In this document: piece after piece, positions 11,895 to 23,600 of the stretch
How the letters are laid out: every line of letters starts with the position of its first letter
Numbering within the stretch: the first letter of the stretch is position 1
Assembly: GCA_025526915.1 (NCBI GenBank)
Contig: JAHLKH010000118.1
Location: forward strand, 1-64,000
Direction: 5' to 3'
Source of the DNA: Entophlyctis helioformis
Taxonomy: Eukaryota; Chytridiomycota; Chytridiomycetes; Chytridiales; Chytriomycetaceae
Length of the DNA stretch: 64,000 bases
Position numbers and translations under genes: made by a program
Notes under the pieces: model-generated
The model's database searches: none
Told to the model about the DNA's origin: nothing
The model's input: only the letters and a program-made list of their open reading frames with translations

Positions 11895-12130
11895 GGTCGG
11901 TTGCTGAGTTGGCCGGGATCTCGTCGCGTCCAAACAAGGCACAAGGCCCCTGGTGGAATCGCTGTGATTGGTCGATCGAGAGAGCCTTCGTGCGATGCGT
12001 GATGCGAGCACAGCAACGTCGCGCCATGCCAGATCCAGACGCTGCTGCACTTGCCGCTCAACTGCACATGCAGGCCGCTGGCTCGAGCTTGTAGTAATAC
12101 GGCACGCAAACCGGATTTTGGATGAGCAGT

Positions 12131-15100
12131 TTATTTGGGTTTGTCCTTTCGGCCAATAGAGGGAAACCATGCCCATCCGCCATCTTTGCCGCTGTTGCCG
12201 TTGCCATTGCCATTGCTGCTGTTGCTGTTGCCACTATTACTTGATACGTCTTTGCCTTGGTTCTGGCTGTGATGATCGGCCACAACAGCCGTCATTGGCC
12301 CTCGTTGCAGATCTCCTCGTGCACTGCCTCCAAAACTCTCTGTCTGCAACACGGGAAGGGATGGCCGCTTGGCGTATCCTGATCCAATACGGCCACCGAC
12401 GTTCAGCTTGGGCAGTCCAAACCGTGATCCCGTTTGAGATCCATCATCTGTGCTCATGCTACTGCTCGACTTATGACTGCCGGGTAAAGATGCGCTTGAA
12501 TGCTGCGGCTGGAGCTGCGACTGTGACTGGGGCTGTGGTATCCTGCCTTGTCCTCCATCAACGTAGACATTTCCTGCTGCTGGTGGCATCATGTCGCCAA
12601 CTTGATCCTCCTCATCCTCGTCTCCATCAAGCTCATATGTCGCCAGGATAACTGGCGTGGCTGGCGGCACGCTGGGATCCTTCTCGTCAACTTGACCTCC
12701 GATGATTGTGACGGGCGGCTTTGCAGATGGGGCTTGCGAAGGAGGCGACCACGTGTCAGGCATGATTGAGCGCATCACTTTGGTTGCCTCAAAGTCTGCG
12801 GCTGTATAGAAAAAGCAATAGCCGGTCCCTTGTGAATTGGAATCGCCAAAGAACTGTCCCAGATCCGACTCTTCGACATGCTTTGCAACAGAACGCGTGA
12901 GTAGATCGTATGGAGGCATGCGCCAATCACAGTGTCAGTTGGCAAGAGCAGCACAAGTCGCAATACAGACACGCGGCGGTAAGCTTACCGAAACGTCTTC
13001 GTCGTCAAACAGCAGCCATTGATTATCGCTCTTGATCAGTGCAACGTAATGCCCAGATTGAGGCCCGCTGCGATGTGGTCCATCGATTTTGTAAACGTTT
13101 GGGATGGTCAAATGCATGGCCAAGAAAAGGACATGGACATCATTTGATGAAGAAGAAAAAAGTGGGTGAGCAGACTCACCTGCCAATGTGCACAATGACG
13201 CCGTGCAAATGGTATAGACGGTCGGCATTGTCCGCGCCGTCAGCCTGGATCATTAGAATGAAAGTCGGATGAGTATCCATACGAATCGTGCACGCAACCA
13301 GCACCCGTGCCAAATGGGCAGCCTTGTTTGGCATACCGTGTTGAAGAGTCGCAGCTCGAGAGGAAATGCGACGCGATATGACAGCTTGCTATAGCGGCCC
13401 AGGTGCTCTTGAAACTTGAACCGCTTGAGATGGACAGCAAGCACGTTTGGGAGACGCTTGATTTTCATCCTGAAAGTGCCCGACCAACGGTTGGCTCAGT
13501 GGTCAGATGGCCTCAAGTGGCTGCTTTGCAGGAGGACGCCACGAGTAGCATATTGCCAGATACCTTTTTTCGGCCTCTTGCAGACTATTGCATGTGTCGC
13601 AGAAAAACTTGTTGCGCTCGCACAGAACTTCAGATGAAGAAAAGTTGCGCAGGCATGAGGATATGGACGAATGCTGTTCGATATCTACAGAGAGGTCCAG
13701 GAACGATTCATCTCGGTTTGTCACCTACCAAGCCGCATGTTAGCATTCGGCGCTGAACAGTACTGAATGGCAACTCAGAGAACGTTTGTCAATCGGCACG
13801 CCAGCCGGCACGCCAGACGTACACATTCGCAGTTTAGACACTTTGTCTCGTTTGTCAATAGCCCTTCAAAGAGGGCATGGATCCAAGTGGACGGGATGTC
13901 CGATGTGCGCGAATCTGGGCATCCAGTAAGCAGCGTGTTAAGAATAAACGGCAAACAAAGAATGCATGGCAGCAAGTAGTACAATCCGTCTTGTTTACCT
14001 GCATTCCGCGCGTCCAGTATGTCTTTGGGAAATCTTTGAGCAGCAATGAGCTTCTCGGTCATTTCCTTCCTTTGCTTGGTTAGCAGCTCGGCGACGGCGT
14101 TCAAAAGATAGTTGAACATCTCGTGTGCATCCTGCTGCATGGTGCTCCGAAAGGCCTCTGTAAGTTGAGCCGACAGTGCGACGGTCGAGAAGGTATGTAT
14201 GTGTGAGTCAGTCGAGATGGCGACGAGATTGAATGCAATGATTGCGAGCTGACCCTGGTGAAACAAAGGCACGACAACTGTTGCTCAGCGTGAGCACATG
14301 CATCACACACCATTTTCAAGCTTGAGTTTTTGGATAAACTGCCGAGGGGGGATGACGCCGGTGCGCTTTTTCTGAGTCGATATTGTCAGAAACAGGTCTT
14401 GCAATGCACTCAGCAATGTGTCGTTGTTGGATTGGTCGATAGATATGCCTTCGATTAAGGCAGCAATACGAGAGCCAGCCCATATGCCACGGCCGCCAGG
14501 ATTTGTTGAACTTGAAGACTGTGATAACAAGCTGCCTGATGCATACGCTGCTTGGCTCGATGGTGCGCCATTTATAGGCATTGTGCTGCTCAGACCGAGG
14601 CCATTGCCCACTGCCGGTGTCGTGGCTGTGGTTGGTATTGCTGTGGCTGTTGCTGTGGCTGCTGTTGCTGTTGCTGTTGCTGGTGCTGCTGTTGCTGCTG
14701 TTGCTGCTGTTGCTGGTGCTGTTGCTGTTGCTGTTACTGTGGCTGTTGCTGTGGCTGTTGCTGTGGCTGTTGCTGTGGCTGTTGCTGTGGCTGCTCCTGG
14801 TGCTGCTCCTGGTGCCAAAGATACTGATCCAGATGTGCCTCCATGGCCCGACCGTGATAAACTGTCGCCAGGTATTCGGGAATCGACTTGGTCGTGGGCA
14901 GCAGAGACAGAGGCACCAGCTGCAGATGCATACGCTTGGCGGACTGCGATGGACTCGCGATTTTGAGGTGCGGCGGCAAGTCCCTGTGTTGTGAGCAATA
15001 AGCTTGGCGGTAGGCCGGCGCTGTCTTCGATCATCAGAGCGGCGAGCTGGGCGGCAGATTCCGGGTAGCTGTAGTTGAGGACACAGTCGCGAAACGGCTT

Positions 15101-15622
15101 GCAGAAGAAGAGGACCTGCATGACCGAGTTGCTGTAGCAGGTGTTGCCAAACTGCCAGCGCCAGAAAACATCACGTCAGTCGCTTGTATGAATCGCGGTG
15201 CTGCAGCATCTGGTCGTCACCACGAGATGGCACGCAGCACCACCGACGTTTTCCAGGCCAAAGAATCGCTCTTCGCCTTGCTGCGACTCGGTAGTGTCGC
15301 CAATGGCACCACTCTTGCCCTGCAGTACACGGCAACATCATACAGTAAGCATACTGTTGCCTCTGCTTGCGTCCTGGCAAGCCAGCCAGCCAGCCAGCGA
15401 ACCAGCCAGCCAGCGAACCAGCCACCAAAAGCAAGGTGGCAGCTCAGCATATGTATGTACAGCAACACTGAGCCAGAGGAAATCGACAGAGTCGCACAGC
15501 GCCATGCAGGAACGGCTGCCACTCCAATGGTGCTGTCCGCCCGCCCGCCAACCATCCATCCAACCAGTCAACCAGCCAGCCAGGCTTGAACGCACCATCC
15601 CGATCCACCGAAACAATGACAT
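12131..15622 (-). CDS. USP12/USP46-type ubiquitin carboxyl-terminal hydrolase
   Basis: Ten exons (15622-15596, 15319-15248, 15151-14311, 14157-13999, 13914-13823, 13724-13564, 13469-13337, 13244-13180, 13067-12989, 12880-12131), 792 aa. It is a cysteine deubiquitinase; relatives (USP12/46, fungal CreB/Ubp9) act with WD40 cofactors. The Cys box [20 protein letters not shown] spans two exons. It continues with [32 protein letters not shown], zinc-ribbon pairs CLNC and [34 protein letters not shown] and His box [19 protein letters not shown]. Between Cys box and fold lies an extra ~200-residue insertion rich in Ala-Thr dipeptides, and a ~230-residue Ser/Gly-rich tail is added. The first 9-codon exon is the least certain part. 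Confidence 0.92.
14632..14802. repeat. GCTGTT/GCTGTG hexamer repeat in the USP insertion
   Basis: Imperfect tandem hexamers that translate on the reverse strand as alternating Ala-Thr. They lie inside the largest USP exon in a region absent from USP12/46 relatives, so expansion has lengthened the protein rather than broken it. Confidence 0.85.
15372..15425. repeat. CCAG tandem repeat in USP intron 1
   Basis: Interrupted CCAG/CAGC units. Similar tetramers recur at 15553-15582 in the same intron. Confidence 0.8.
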
Positions 15623-15725
15623 TTTTGGGTTTGCCGCAAAGAAAGCAAGTTGCGTTCGGAACTGACAACCTCGCCGGATGGCTCGCTGACCTTACACGAT
15701 GGTCCTGCGTTGAACGTACAGAGTC

Positions 15726-15878
15726 ATGAAGGTCGACAAGTTTGCATTCATCTACGCTGCCCTCGTCTTCCTGGGTGGCCTGATTGGCTTCATCAAGGCC
15801 GGTGCGTCGTTGTGTGCTCACTTGCGTGGCTGACTTGCTGTCTGGTGCTGGATCTGACTGCCGACAATGATGTGCCTT

Positions 15879-15921
<43 letters not shown>

Positions 15922-16232
15922 CAGCGCTGCATCGCTGATGATGGGCACTCTGTTTGGAGGTCTCGCCTTTATCGGCGCTCGCCAGGTGTCGACCAACCCG
16001 TCCAACTACTTTCTCATCCTTGGTAAGCTGTGGCCAGCTGTGACCATTCTGTGCCCGAGGTCATGTGGACTTTGGCGGACTTGATTCCCGCATCGTGGCG
16101 CTGACTCTTGCCCTTGGCAATCCCCTGGCAGCTGTTGGAGGCATCCTGATGCTCATCATGGGATCCAGATTCGCCAACAGCGGCAAGTTTATGCCCGCTG
16201 GCTTTGTGAGCCTGCTGAGGTCGGTCCAGTGA
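15726..16232 (+). CDS. TMEM14 family small membrane protein
   Basis: Three exons (15726-15801, 15921-16022, 16132-16232), 92 aa, the usual TMEM14 length. The sequence follows the family: FAFIYAALVFLGGLIGFIKAGS, SLMMGTLFGGLAFIGA, GGILMLIMGSRFANSGKFMPAG. The GSRF.NSGKFMPAG block is characteristic. Hydrophobic segments fit three or four short membrane helices. Members include mitochondrial TMEM14C (porphyrin export) and plastid FAX fatty-acid exporters; the substrate here cannot be read from sequence. Its start is 103 bp from the USP start, so the two share an upstream region. Intron 1 ends in a CA-repeat running straight into the 3' splice site. Confidence 0.9.
15880..15919. repeat. (CA)n microsatellite at a 3' splice site
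   Basis: About 20 uninterrupted CA units end at the AG of TMEM14 intron 1, occupying the place of a normal polypyrimidine tract. Confidence 0.95.
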
Positions 16233-16374
16233 TGCATCGCGATGTGCTGCGTGTCCACTGTGCTGACCGGCCATCTCCACGGCCCTTCCATTGTTGCCAA
16301 CTCAGCGCCGCCATTTTTGTCCGATACGGAATCCGCCTATTGCAATAAACCATTGTTGTCACCTCTCCGAGGCG

Positions 16375-16382
16375 TATATAAA
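16375..16382 (+). promoter_or_regulatory. TATA box of the ArfGAP gene
   Basis: TATATAAA located 46 bp before the start codon at 16428, with a single CACGTG at 16394-16399 between them. It is the clearest TATA-type element I saw in the window. Confidence 0.5.
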
Positions 16383-16427
16383 GGGGTTCCCTCCACGTGT
16401 CGCCTCCGTGTCTGCAACAAACACACG

Positions 16428-17482
16428 ATGGCCGAAGCACGAGCAAAGCGCAAGCAAGAGGAGCAGCAGAGCAAGGCTATCCAGGAGATGCTTGCATTGC
16501 CGGAAAACCAACTCTGCGCCGATTGTGGCACCAGAGGTACTTGCCTGCCGACGACTCGCGCTCAGAACCACGCCGCGCACTGTGTGTTCTCGCCCGAGCT
16601 CATAGTCTGTGTATTGACAAACGGGCCTGTTCGCACGAATGCAACCAATGCCTCTGGCCTCTCGCCGTCCGCAGGCCCACGCTGGGCATCCGTCAACATT
16701 GGATGCTTTCTGTGCATCCGTTGCGGCGGCCTCCACCGCAAAATCGGGACGCATATCTCAAAGGTCAAATCCACGACGCTCGACTCGTGGACGCCGGAAC
16801 AAATCGAGGTAAACAACGGATGCCTACTCTGGATGCCCGTGCCCGTGCCCGTGTGACGCTGACTGCATTGGTGTGCGTGCCGCTTTTCAACCTGTTGATG
16901 CTGTGCAACCGCAGTTTGTTCGAAGCATGGGCAATCGTCGCGTCAACGAGATGCTTCTGTCGCGAGGAAACGCCCCCAGGGTGAACATTAACAGCGACAG
17001 CGATATGGAAACCTATATTCGCAACAAGTACGACAAGAAGTCCTATTCTCTCCAAGGTCCTGTAAGTCTGTTCCTGCCGTGCTGCGCGCAAACGTTTTCA
17101 ATAGACTGACATTTATGTGTGCACTGTGCGTGTTGATCACGTCCCATAGGACCCGCAGGTCCAGGAGCAGCAAAGACGTGCTGCCAGTGCCGCAAATGGA
17201 GGGAGCAGTAGCAGCCGCCCTGCGACTGCATCCTCCTCATCACGATCTGCCTCGCAGCAGCAGCAGCCAAAGACCTCGCAGTTCACGCCGTCATCCAACC
17301 AGATGGAGCAGCTTCGCCAGATGGGCTTTGAGAATCAAGAGCATGTCCAAAACGCGCTGTTGATCTCTGAAGGCAACCTCGACCAAGCCATTACGCTGCT
17401 GCTTGAATGGAGCCAGGATCCCCGTAGCGCCCCTGCCTCCGCATCGTCGTCCAAAGGAGCCAATCAGCAGCAGCAGCCAAGC

Positions 17483-17529
<47 letters not shown>

Positions 17530-17759
17530 ACAAGCTCCGCAACCAGCTGCTGCTGATTTGCTTGGCGATCTCATGTTTGATGCCCCACCGCTCCAAACGC
17601 AGCCTCAACAGCAGCCTCAAAGGCAGCTTTTGCAGCAAACCGTGGCATTCCAGTTTCAGCAGCCCCAACAGCAGCAGCAGCAGCAGCAACTGGCGCAACA
17701 GCAGCTATTGTCGCAAGCCAACCCCTTTATGCAGGCTCAGTCCTCTCAATCGCAATTCT

Positions 17760-17798
<39 letters not shown>

Positions 17799-18066
17799 TG
17801 CTCAATCCCTTCGCGATCCAGCAGTCCATGCAACAATCTCAAATGCAACCAGACGCGCGCCAGCAGCAGCAAGATCAGCAATCGTTTTTCAACCAGATGG
17901 CTCCAACGCAGGTGCACGCTCAGCCCGCAAATCCGTTTGGTATGTCAATATGCACTTTGGCCACAAGCCCCTAGCAGACCTTGTCATTTTCCTGATACCG
18001 TGTTGTATGTCTACAGCTCAAGTGATGCAGACGATTCAGCCCACTCAACAATTTCAGCAGCAGATT

Positions 18067-18103
<37 letters not shown>

Positions 18104-18606
18104 TGCAATTCCAGCAACAGCAGATCCAACAGCAACAGACAGCAAAGGCCGTTCCCAAAGAATCCATCCTGTCGCTCTTTTCAGCGCCAAACCCGGCGTC
18201 GCAGGGGTCGATGCAGATGCAGATGCAGATGCCAGCGCAACAGCAACAGCAGTATGGTATCTTTGCTGGCCAGCCACAGATGCAGATGCAGCATCCGGCT
18301 ATCCAGCCCCAATCGTATGCAGCTGTCAATGTAAGTTTTTGTTGTTGTTACATGGCATGCTTCATTGACCAAGTGGCGAAACCCTCTCCTAACCACTCGC
18401 TTTATTCGTGTTGCGTTTCATAGCCCTTTCAAGTCGGGACGGCTGTTCCACGAACCATGCCACCAATGCCCGCACAGTACAGTGCGCCATCGCAGGACAT
18501 GACCGGCGACCTCTTCAAGCCCCCGTCTCAGCAGCAGCAACAGCAGCAACGCCAGCAGCAGTCCAAGTCCGAGCTGTTTGCCGATCTTTCCTTTGCATTC
18601 AAGTGA
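16428..18606 (+). CDS. ArfGAP-UBA-polyglutamine protein (Gts1/SMAP-like)
   Basis: Six exons (16428-16536, 16675-16808, 16915-17061, 17150-17939, 18017-18330, 18424-18606), 558 aa. The N-terminal ArfGAP zinc finger reads [27 protein letters not shown]-x2-C-x16-C-x2-C with the catalytic Arg in IRCGGLHR. It is followed by [12 protein letters not shown] and [12 protein letters not shown] domain follows ([31 protein letters not shown]). The rest is Gln-rich with three long CAG tracts, and it ends in repeated FADL/LFKPP-like short motifs. The order ArfGAP, UBA, poly-Q matches yeast Gts1. Expected role: stimulating GTP hydrolysis by Arf in vesicle traffic and endocytosis; the UBA may bind ubiquitylated cargo. 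Confidence 0.93.
17488..18105 (+). repeat. CAG/CAA tracts encoding polyglutamine
   Basis: Near-pure CAG runs at about 17488-17527, 17762-17797 and 18057-18103, in frame as Gln; the third lies in exon 5 across intron 4. Pure CAG runs are prone to length change. Confidence 0.9.
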
Positions 18607-19232
18607 TGCGGCTCAACAAGTGATGGCCTTGCCGCTTTGGAGGCAACCACCAAAGTGATATGTGTGGCCCGTGTGGTCGATCAAAAGAATCCGACACAAG
18701 AAGCGACGCGAAATGAAGCCAATTGGAAGAACGGTGATCACGACTTGCACGCAGCTGGATGGCATGAAGCGATGCTGTGATGCTGTTGAAGTGCTCTGGC
18801 GTGGCTGGATTGCTGTCGGCTTTGGTGTGGGTCAAGTAGAGCGGCCGTTGTCCATAGAGCAGATGCTCCAGTGCAACCATTCCGATGTTGGTGGCTCCAA
18901 GCACGTCTCGGTGGTAGACGGTCTCGCAGTCTGTGCACTCGTAGCGTCGCAGGTTGGTGCGGTTCTTGTATGGGATCCGCTGCTTGCACTGCGGGCACAT
19001 CTGGCTGGTCAGGTTCTCATTGCAGCGGTAGATCTGTGTGTGTGTGTGTGTGTGTCAGTTGGTGCACAGATGGATGGATGGATGGATGGATGGATGGCAT
19101 ATCCAGACGCACATAGGCATATCCAGACGACCGCAGATGCCTGATGAGAAACTTCTCAAACACAGCATGCCGGCCACCTTGGCCTGTAAAGTCGATGCCA
19201 AATGCCCACACAACGGGAATGTCCTTTGTTGA
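18599..19232 (-). pseudogene. Fanzor/TnpB-like RNA-guided nuclease remnant (C-terminal part only)
   Basis: Two exons, about 19232-19113 and 19033-18599, read DIPVVWAFGIDFTGQGGRH, then FEKFLIRHLRSSGYAY joined to IYRCNENLTSQMCPQCKQR, CTDC and VYHRDVLGATNIG. This is the C-terminal layout of Fanzor/IS607-type TnpB: the VVxxG segment, a TSxxCxxC zinc-ribbon knuckle, a second CxxC, and the HRDxxGAxNI block with the third RuvC aspartate. Everything upstream, including the first two RuvC catalytic residues, is missing: an in-frame stop at 19244-19242 and the REX4 promoter sit there. The intron between the exons is mostly TG and GGAT repeats. The frame runs into the convergent ArfGAP 3' end, so the real stop is unclear. 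I treat it as a truncated relic; a domesticated zinc-ribbon fragment is less likely. Confidence 0.6.
19035..19098. repeat. (TG)n and (GGAT)n microsatellites in the Fanzor-like intron
   Basis: TG repeat 19035-19054 and GGAT repeat about 19070-19098. On the reverse strand the first is a CA-repeat running into the AG acceptor. Confidence 0.9.
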
Positions 19233-19233
19233 A

Positions 19234-19262
19234 GCATGCAGTCACGTGTCATATCACGTGAC
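19234..19262 (+). promoter_or_regulatory. Paired CACGTG element upstream of REX4
   Basis: GCATGC, then CACGTG at 19243-19248 and 19255-19260 with a 6-nt spacer, about 155 bp before the REX4 start. It matches 27 of 29 positions with the element in repeat copy A and lies exactly at the edge of the Fanzor-like remnant. Confidence 0.6.
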
Positions 19263-19415
19263 AAGAGTTGTATCTGACCATGTCCGCCATTCACTTCCCC
19301 TCAACCAACCAAACGAAAATCTTTGCAGACGAGGTCTGTTGCTCGCTTGAGGAGAATGTGTGGTGTCCACGAGTGATCCATCCAGGCTGCTGACTCGAAC
19401 ACGCAATGGTATGCT

Positions 19416-20549
19416 ATGTCGGCCCCCAACATCTTGGAAAACAGTTCACCAGTAATGCCGCCCAAAGCCGCTGTGTCGTCAAACTGGCTCGCCTTCTCAA
19501 AGACGCTCAAGAAACCGTCCCAAGGTGTCTCCAAGAAGACCAAGACGGCTGCGCAGCCTCAGTCAAAGACCAAGAGCAGCAACTCTCTTGGACAAGAGGC
19601 AGCAGCACAAGCCGTTGCTGGCGAAGGCAGTGCTGTTGAGACAAAGGAAGACAGCATGCGCATCCTCAATTCCATCATGGGCTCCAACGACTACCTGCAA
19701 GGCGCACCATCGGACGACGAAGAGACAACGTCAACGGCCAAGAAGGCAATCCAAAAGAATGACAAACCGGCAAGCGATAGCCAGGATCTCAGAGGCGATG
19801 CAAAGGTGCATGGCGAGGAAGCCGTGCATGGCGAAACCAAGTGAGTCTGGAAGTGCGGCCAGCTGCTTCAGCTGGAACCTCGCTCGCCGGCTGACACCTC
19901 GATGCAATCAGAATCGGCAAGTACGTAGCCATGGATTGCGAGATGGTTGGTGTTGGGCCTGGCGGAGAACGGTCGGTGCTCGCTCGAGTCAGTATCGTCA
20001 ACTATCACGGCCATGTTGTGCTGGACGCATTCGTCAAGGCCGAAGAGCGTGTCACAGACTACAGAACGCACGTCAGTGGCATCACACCTGCCTTACTAAA
20101 GAATCATGGTGTGTATGCACAACCGACTGGCTACCGGCATTGGCCGTGTTTCTGTCTCTCCTGTCTTGCTGACCGATCGACCCGATCTCCTTGCAGGCAG
20201 ATCATTTAAGGATGTCCAGAAAGAAGTAGCCGACGTTCTCAAGGACAGGATCATTGTGGGGCACGCCCTCAAGAACGACTTCACTGCTCTGCTTCTCTCG
20301 CACCCGTTCAGGCTTGTTCGTGACACATCGGCATACAAGCCGCTGCGGAATCCCCGGACTGGAAAGCCACAAGCGCTGCGCAAGTTGGCCAAGAGCATTC
20401 TTGGCATTGAAATCCAGAGTGGAGAGCATTCGTCCGTCGAAGATGCTCGGGTAGCCATGCTTATTTACCGAAAGTACCGGACGGACTGGGAAATCATGAT
20501 GAAACGATTGGAGTTGCAGCACGCCAAAGACAAAGAGACCTCAAACTAA
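19416..20549 (+). CDS. REX4: REX4-type RNA exonuclease
   Basis: Three exons (19416-19840, 19912-20108, 20197-20549), 324 aa. DEDDh 3'-5' exonuclease; yeast Rex4 acts in pre-rRNA processing in the nucleolus. Landmarks: N-terminal [11 protein letters not shown] in a Lys/Ser/Gln-rich tail, then the catalytic domain with [16 protein letters not shown] (Asp and Glu), [36 protein letters not shown] (Asp) and [12 protein letters not shown] (His and Asp). All acidic and His catalytic positions are present. An AATAAA overlaps its stop codon. Confidence 0.93.
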
Positions 20550-20553
20550 TAAA
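20548..20553 (+). terminator. Poly(A) signal of REX4
   Basis: AATAAA overlapping the TAA stop at 20547-20549, implying a very short 3' UTR in this compact region. Confidence 0.5.
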
Positions 20554-20680
20554 TATCGTATGCTTAGACTGTTCATTGCCTGCGCTGAGCCAGCCGTGAA
20601 CACCAAGTATCGATGGTTGGCTCAACCAGAGTTGCACTCTTCCGCAAAGCATTGTGAACAATCGCCGAGCCACCGTCTGC

Positions 20681-23600
20681 TTATGCATTTGCAGCGGATT
20701 TGGCATCAGCAAAGAGAATTGGATACTTGCTCCAGTCAAACTCGCCAGCGTTGGCTTCCTGGATAAGGTTGAAGACAGTCCCCTCCAGAACAGACTCGAC
20801 TGCACTTTGAAACTCAAATGACCTGTTGTGCGGTGCATTTCAATATCAGAAATGCTGAATGCAGATCGGTGAGAAGGCAGTGTTTGGCACTTACCCAATA
20901 ATGCTTGCTTCACTTGGTGCAATGGTCATGGCGCAAGAGCCATTGTTGTGCTCAACATCAGCAGCATCTCGAGCATCGTCGATGTGCTCCAGCAAGATGC
21001 CATGACGATTCGTGTCCTTTGCAATCTGCGCGAAATACGGTAGGGGTTGTTTCAGAGTGTTTTGGGGAACGGCATGAAGGTCTGGATCTTGGAAGATCTC
21101 GTTGAGCAACGACAACATCATTGTTTGGATTGCCTTGAAGCCGTTGAGCGTTGGAACCTACAGTTAGGCAGTCAACCAGCCAAAATGTCAAAGCGTGCAA
21201 AACCTCAAGCATCTCGAATGCCTGACTAACACTGCCAGAATCGTTAAGGTGCGACGCGTGATTGACATTATGGTCTTGGAAGAAGGTATCGTAGCCACCA
21301 AACAGCTTTCTGAATTCTTCGACTGTGTACGTTGTGGCCTTGACAGACAAGAACATCTGGAAGGCGACTGGTGGAGACGGAAGCTCAACAAATGTCGAGT
21401 CACTTGCACCTGCGATGAGGGGATCAGTCACAATAACTACAGAAACTGTTTACCCAACGCTCATCTCCATGTCCACAGAGCATGGGCGAGTGGGAAGCAA
21501 ACTCACCAGAGCGCGTTGAAACGGGACGAGATGGGCGAGTTTTGTCCACATGGAGCACTTCTTCGGCGGCGGCGGCAGCAGTAGCACCGCTAGTCGCCGT
21601 TGGAACCCCCACTGCTGCTCCCTTTGTGGGCTCAGGTGTCTTGTTGCCTGGCGGTGGCGGCGTTATCCCAGGGAGTGGCCTGTACTTCAGCTTACTAATG
21701 TCCACACCTTGATTGGCGGAGGGTGGCTGCAAACGGCTGCTTCTATGTAAGGACTGACGCGGCTGCTGCTGTTGAGCCTCCTTGGGGCCTGTTCGTTCAC
21801 GAGGAGATGCAGATGATGGTTCGGGAATGCTCATTTGACGACCCTCACGTCGTGCACGCTCAATCATTTCGTGTTGAGCCGTGTAGTTATCCTGCATTAG
21901 ATTGTTGGCCAGCCATAGAATGTCGTTAATGGAACGAGTCTAAGCAGAAAGACATTGGCAACATCGGTGACAAACCATTTCTGTCTCGTTGAGAACTTCG
22001 CAAACTAAATCAAAATCAAAGATGCGAGGTGTGTCCTTTGGAGTGAATATCACTTTGCAGATTCGGCTTTGCCCAGGTGAGAGGCGGCCTTGCGATGGAA
22101 GCACTTTGATAGTTCCAGCCGGCCAGAAGGAAGGAACAGTCCACTTGAACGAAGCATCGACCGACTTGGACGTGTTGGTGATCACAACAACCTGCCTCAC
22201 AACAGCACCAAGAGGTACATTGCCAAAGCTGATGGTTTCCTGTTGTTGTGTATCGGCAAGAAACAATCAGCATCACATAATATGAAAATGCGTAGTGATC
22301 GCAATTGCAAATACTGCTTACAAGTGACAGAGCAGAAATCTGATCCGACGCATCGATATTGTCCGACGCCGGAATGGTGAGAGGCATTGTCCGTGGCAAC
22401 TCATGGCGAACACCAGGATGAGAGTCGAGCGACTGAAGACCCTGCCCTTTGATGGTCACAATTCGTGTGCGGCCAGAAACTACCGAGATTGGAATATCGA
22501 CTTCGTACTGCTTTTCCTCGAGTGGATGGAAGATCCATTCGATGTAGTCCATGCCACCAGGAGGAATGGTTCCAGACGATCTCAGACACGAGAGAATGTC
22601 AAAGTTGTGGTTTTCCTGCTTAAGCTATGGCGTGCTATTCGTCAGTGCACTGGTTCGGGGGCAGGAGATGGAGAATGCATGGTCCAAACTTACGCGTTCG
22701 AGGGAGCTTGTGTCAATATAGTACTCGAGCGAAACAGAACCGCGGTTCATCAGGCGATAGGTCTGCACAGGCGGATTGTGAACGCCAATTGAAATCGGAT
22801 GCAGAGAATGGCTGGCTGATTGTAGATGGAGATACTTTTTGCCGGGTGGAACTGAATAGCCTGTGAAGCTTATCATGATCTCCTTGCCTATCAACAGCAA
22901 GCCATTCGAGAGTTATAAACAGAGAGATCACGAGAACTTATGCGTTCTGCCTACAAAAAGTGAAGATAGAAATCAAGCACCTACCTGATCTCGAAGCACC
23001 GTTGCGTAGCTTGAATACGACAGGAAGCATGTGCAAGCCCGCAAATTCATGGCTGTACGACATGAGCACCTGGACTGATTCGCCCTGACGAAGACTGCCA
23101 CTCTTCGGTGTCACGCAAAAGATGTTGTTGTCGAGAATCAGGTTGTGATGCAGCTGTTCCTCAGTGTAGTCGCCCGGATCAGCCCAATGCTCAATCTCCA
23201 CTTCAAGGTCGTTTGGGAAATGGAACACCCAGTCGACAGGAACAACACCAGCGTTGAACAACTTTAGATTAAACACAGTTGGCTTGCATCTGTAAGTCAG
23301 AATGAGCACATGTTAGGCTGTCGGCTTTCAGACCACTAGCCACAAAACATGAGCCCTTACCCAACCGATGTTGCGCCAAAGTCAAACAAGAGCTCGGCCT
23401 CACTGGTGCTCATGTGAACCTGCGGACTTTCAATAGGGAATGTATCGTCATCAAGGGCTTGATCAGCGTACGCGAATGGGTCAGCCTTGGCCTCTGCGAG
23501 GATCTCGTTGAACTTGTCGAGAGAAAACAGCTGCCACAAAACTGTCTTGCTGAAGCCTACATGTTGAAGTATGTTGGATAAGCCTTAAAGCCAAGGATAA

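Noticed and set aside
14552..14827. Cys/Trp/Gly-rich forward ORF that looks like a metallothionein
   Set aside because: It is only the GCTGTT/GCTGTG repeat read in another frame, opposite a USP exon.
15372..15582. Tetramer repeats that at first glance suggest a CRISPR-like or minisatellite array
   Set aside because: Units are 4 bp without spacers; the sequence is an ordinary microsatellite in an intron.
19301..19543. Reverse ORF that could have been the missing N-terminus of the Fanzor-like remnant
   Set aside because: It lies opposite the coding N-terminus of REX4 and contains no RuvC or other Fanzor-like motif.
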